Source: Lacicoccus qingdaonensis
Lineage (GTDB): Bacteria > Bacillota > Bacilli > Staphylococcales > Salinicoccaceae
Length of the DNA stretch: 64,000 bases
Direction: 5' to 3'
Assembly: GCF_900101075.1 (NCBI RefSeq)
Contig: NZ_FNFY01000002.1
Location: forward strand, 124,001 to 188,000
How positions within the stretch are numbered: the stretch's first letter is position 1; every line of letters starts with the position of its first letter. Shown here piece after piece: positions 62,163-64,000 of the stretch. The position numbers were made by a program, and so were the translations under genes. The notes under the pieces were generated by a model. The model did not search any database. It was given only the letters and a program-made list of their open reading frames with translations, and was not told where the DNA came from.

Positions 62163-62201
62163 TGTGAACCGCTTTGAGAACTTTCTCAAAGCGGTTTTTT
62201 A
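62163..62201 (+). terminator. Terminator of the OppA gene
   Basis: AACCGCTTTGAGAA/TTCTCAAAGCGGTT perfect 14-base stem, two-base spacer, six T. Confidence 0.95.
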
Positions 62202-62317
62202 ATTTTCCTTTACACAATCGATACCATTCATTATATCCATTTAACAAATTATTAATATTTCTTCTATAGCATTGAAAGTACATCTTTAAAACATACATAT
62301 TACAGGAGGAAATTTTT

Positions 62318-63361
62318 ATGAATAAATGGTTGTCTTTTTCATTACTTACCATAATCATATTTGTACTTGCCGCATGTTCTGAAGACGGAGCGGAAGAAGC
62401 CGCTTCATCGGAAGAAGGAAACGGTTCTGAGGAATCTTCTGAAATCAGCGGAACTCTGGACTTTTACACTTCTCAGCCGGACGTGGATGCCGAGCAGCTC
62501 ATCGATGCATTCAACGAACAGCATCCTGAAGTGGAAGTGAATCTGTTCCGCTCGGGAACTGAAGAAGTCATCAGTAAAGTCAATGCAGAAAACGAAGCGG
62601 GCGATATCATCGCAGATGTACTGCTTGTCGCGGATGATGCCACTTTTGAAGGTCTTAAAGAAGACGAACTGCTCTACGAATATGAATCTCCGGAAGCGGA
62701 ATCCATTCCAGAAGATTTTGTGGACGACGACTTCACTTATTACGGCACTAAAATCATGGCGACAGTGCTCGCTGTGAATAATGAAAATGTCGAAGAGATA
62801 CCTGATTCATGGCAGGTTCTCACAGAGGATGCAGCGAATGAAAATATGGTTATGCCGAGCCCTCTGTACTCGGGCGCAGCAGCATACAACCTTGGTGTTT
62901 TCACCCGCAATGATGAATTTGGCTGGGAATTTTATGAAGCCATCAATGAAAACAACCCGATGATTACTGAAGGTAACGGCGCTGTCATTGAAAATGTGGC
63001 ATCCGGTGCCCAGGATTACGGCATGGTCGTCGACTATCTTGTCGCCCGTGCTTCAGCGGATGGTTCACCGGTAGAGCTGGTCTACCCTTCTGAAGGCGTA
63101 CCTGTCATTACCGAGCCTGTCGGCATCATGGATGATTCGGACAACATTGAAGGTGCAGAGGCATTTGTCGACTTCGTGCTGTCGGATGAAGGGCAGGAAA
63201 TGCAGAGTGAAATCGGATATACACCGATACGGGAAGGCATCGATGCGCCTGAAGGCCTGTCAACATTCGAAGAAATTGATGCTTTGACAGCACCGGTAGA
63301 GGAATTATACGAAAATCGCGAAAGCGATAAGGACCAGTTCGACGAATTGTTCAATAACTGA
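62318..63361 (+). CDS. Iron(III)/2-aminoethylphosphonate-type ABC substrate-binding lipoprotein
   Basis: 347 residues with lipobox LAAC, an acidic linker and a periplasmic-binding-protein type II fold: GTLDFYTSQPDVDAEQLIDAF, ADVLLVADDATFEGLK, MPSPLYSGAAAYNLGV and EPVGIMDDSDNIEGAEAFV, as in AfuA/FbpA and PhnS proteins. The ribosome site AGGAGG is strong. The permease gene begins 17 bases downstream, so this is an uptake operon for ferric ion or a small anion. No clear Fur box was seen in the 164-base upstream region. Confidence 0.88.
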   Translation: MNKWLSFSLLTIIIFVLAACSEDGAEEAASSEEGNGSEESSEISGTLDFYTSQPDVDAEQLIDAFNEQHPEVEVNLFRSGTEEVISKVNAENEAGDIIADVLLVADDATFEGLKEDELLYEYESPEAESIPEDFVDDDFTYYGTKIMATVLAVNNENVEEIPDSWQVLTEDAANENMVMPSPLYSGAAAYNLGVFTRNDEFGWEFYEAINENNPMITEGNGAVIENVASGAQDYGMVVDYLVARASADGSPVELVYPSEGVPVITEPVGIMDDSDNIEGAEAFVDFVLSDEGQEMQSEIGYTPIREGIDAPEGLSTFEEIDALTAPVEELYENRESDKDQFDELFNN

Positions 63362-63378
63362 TACTCAGGTGATTTTAA

Positions 63379-64000
63379 ATGAATTTTAATAAAGACGGTA
63401 GACTGCATAACGCAGTCTACTCTTCATTTTCAAAGAATTTAATAAAAGCGTTCGTTCTGATCATTGTTTTCTTTATATTTATAATGCCCGTACTCAGGCT
63501 CGTCATTATGAGTTTCATCGGTGACGACGGAATGACATCAGACTTTTACAGAGATGTATTATCTTCAGACAGGACGTGGACCGTCCTGTCAAATACAGCC
63601 ATCATCGTCATCCTGTCGACATTGATTTCTTCAGTACTCGGCATAGTATTTGCCTGGCTGATTGCATATACGGATATACGTGCGAAAAATATCATCCAAT
63701 TGTTCATCTTTCTGCCTTTCATCATACCTTCATATATCATCTCACTGGCATGGGTGGATTTTTTCGGCGGCCAGGGTACTCTGAACACGATTTTGGAATG
63801 GTTCGGCATGGCTTCCGGCGGATGGAACCTCTACAGTTTTTCAGGTATCATCGTCGTGATGGGTATCAGTCACTTTCCTCTGGTCTACCTCTTTACTGTA
63901 AATGTGTTCAGAAGGATACCGAGGGAGATGGAACACGCAGCCCGTGCTTCCGGGGCGGGAAGATGGCACTCTTTTAAAAATATTCTCATACCGATGGCAC
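63379..64000 (+). CDS. ABC transporter permease, AfuB/FbpB type (partial)
   Basis: The first 207 residues are present; the gene leaves the window at the right edge. Hydrophobic segments near 25-48 and 72-92 are followed by two more, and the binding-protein-dependent transport loop EHAARASGAGRWHSFKNILIP (EAA motif) is at the end. Full members have 530 or more residues with two such halves. ATG 63379 follows AGGTGAT. Partner of the binding protein just upstream. Confidence 0.9.
   Translation, partial: MNFNKDGRLHNAVYSSFSKNLIKAFVLIIVFFIFIMPVLRLVIMSFIGDDGMTSDFYRDVLSSDRTWTVLSNTAIIVILSTLISSVLGIVFAWLIAYTDIRAKNIIQLFIFLPFIIPSYIISLAWVDFFGGQGTLNTILEWFGMASGGWNLYSFSGIIVVMGISHFPLVYLFTVNVFRRIPREMEHAARASGAGRWHSFKNILIPMA

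Noticed and set aside
62155-62358. Leftward 67-codon frame over the OppA terminator
   Set aside because: Covers a strong terminator and the promoter and start of the next rightward gene.
1-64000. Prophage, insertion sequence or genomic island
   Set aside because: No transposase, integrase, phage structural gene or att-like direct repeat was seen; gene content is housekeeping and transport throughout.

Overview
The window (64 kb, both ends inside genes) reads as ordinary chromosome of a low-to-mid-GC Gram-positive coccus of the Staphylococcaceae, most likely a halotolerant Salinicoccus/Jeotgalicoccus-type organism. This placement is inference: pcrB-pcrA, purB, pncB-nadE, pncA-ppaC and a Sav1866-type ABC exporter next to pheA resemble staphylococcal order and protein sequence, base composition looks like the mid-40s percent GC by eye (not computed), Shine-Dalgarno sites are strong, and extracytoplasmic proteins (zinc, peptide and iron-type binding lipoproteins) are very acidic. 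No rRNA, tRNA, transposase, integrase, phage gene or CRISPR array was seen.

Layout. 1-10.2 kb: DNA helicase PcrA (partial) with PcrB, a VanY-type D,D-carboxypeptidase lipoprotein, purB, and an NAD salvage block (pncB-nadE leftward, MFS transporter-pncA rightward) followed by pyrophosphatase ppaC. 10.2-17.2 kb: a LexA-controlled yolD, a variant FolD, rpmG with a structured leader, a zinc-binding lipoprotein behind a Zur-like operator, a candidate small RNA, and a metal P-type ATPase with its HMA partner. 17.2-27.2 kb: oxidoreductases, GlcNAc uptake and catabolism (nagE/nagA), AlkA, an M23 peptidase and a siderophore-type binding protein. 27.2-37.6 kb: ABC exporters (BmrA-like with VanZ; NatAB-like; a five-gene ABC/lipoprotein/SRPBCC operon) and nagB. 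37.7-50.4 kb: mostly single-gene units (acetyltransferase, YczE/YitT membrane proteins, lipid kinase, pyruvate kinase-like protein, drug efflux MFS, PepT, flavin monooxygenase). 50.5-64 kb: ddl, surE, lactate permease with its GntR regulator, ABC exporter, pheA, two gamma-glutamyl hydrolase paralogues, rpiA, an OppA lipoprotein under a CodY-like box, and the start of an iron-type ABC uptake operon.

The most unusual content is between genes. Five intergenic sites carry tandem arrays with fixed periods of 40 to 51 bases: 17.28-17.34, 23.88-23.98, 31.75-32.11, 38.17-38.50 and 41.31-41.51 kb. Hairpin potential is clear in the 31.8 and 38.2 kb arrays and weaker or partial in the others. The array at 31.8 kb has nine hairpins and shares its sequence with the pair at 17.3 kb. 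Within the 31.8 and 38.2 kb arrays the stem sequence changes on both arms while the period is kept, which suggests that hairpin shape, not sequence, is conserved. I know of no described family that fits. Several regulatory sites lie inside canonical 17-base promoter spacers: a LexA box (yolD), a Zur-like box (znuA) and a cre site (lldP).
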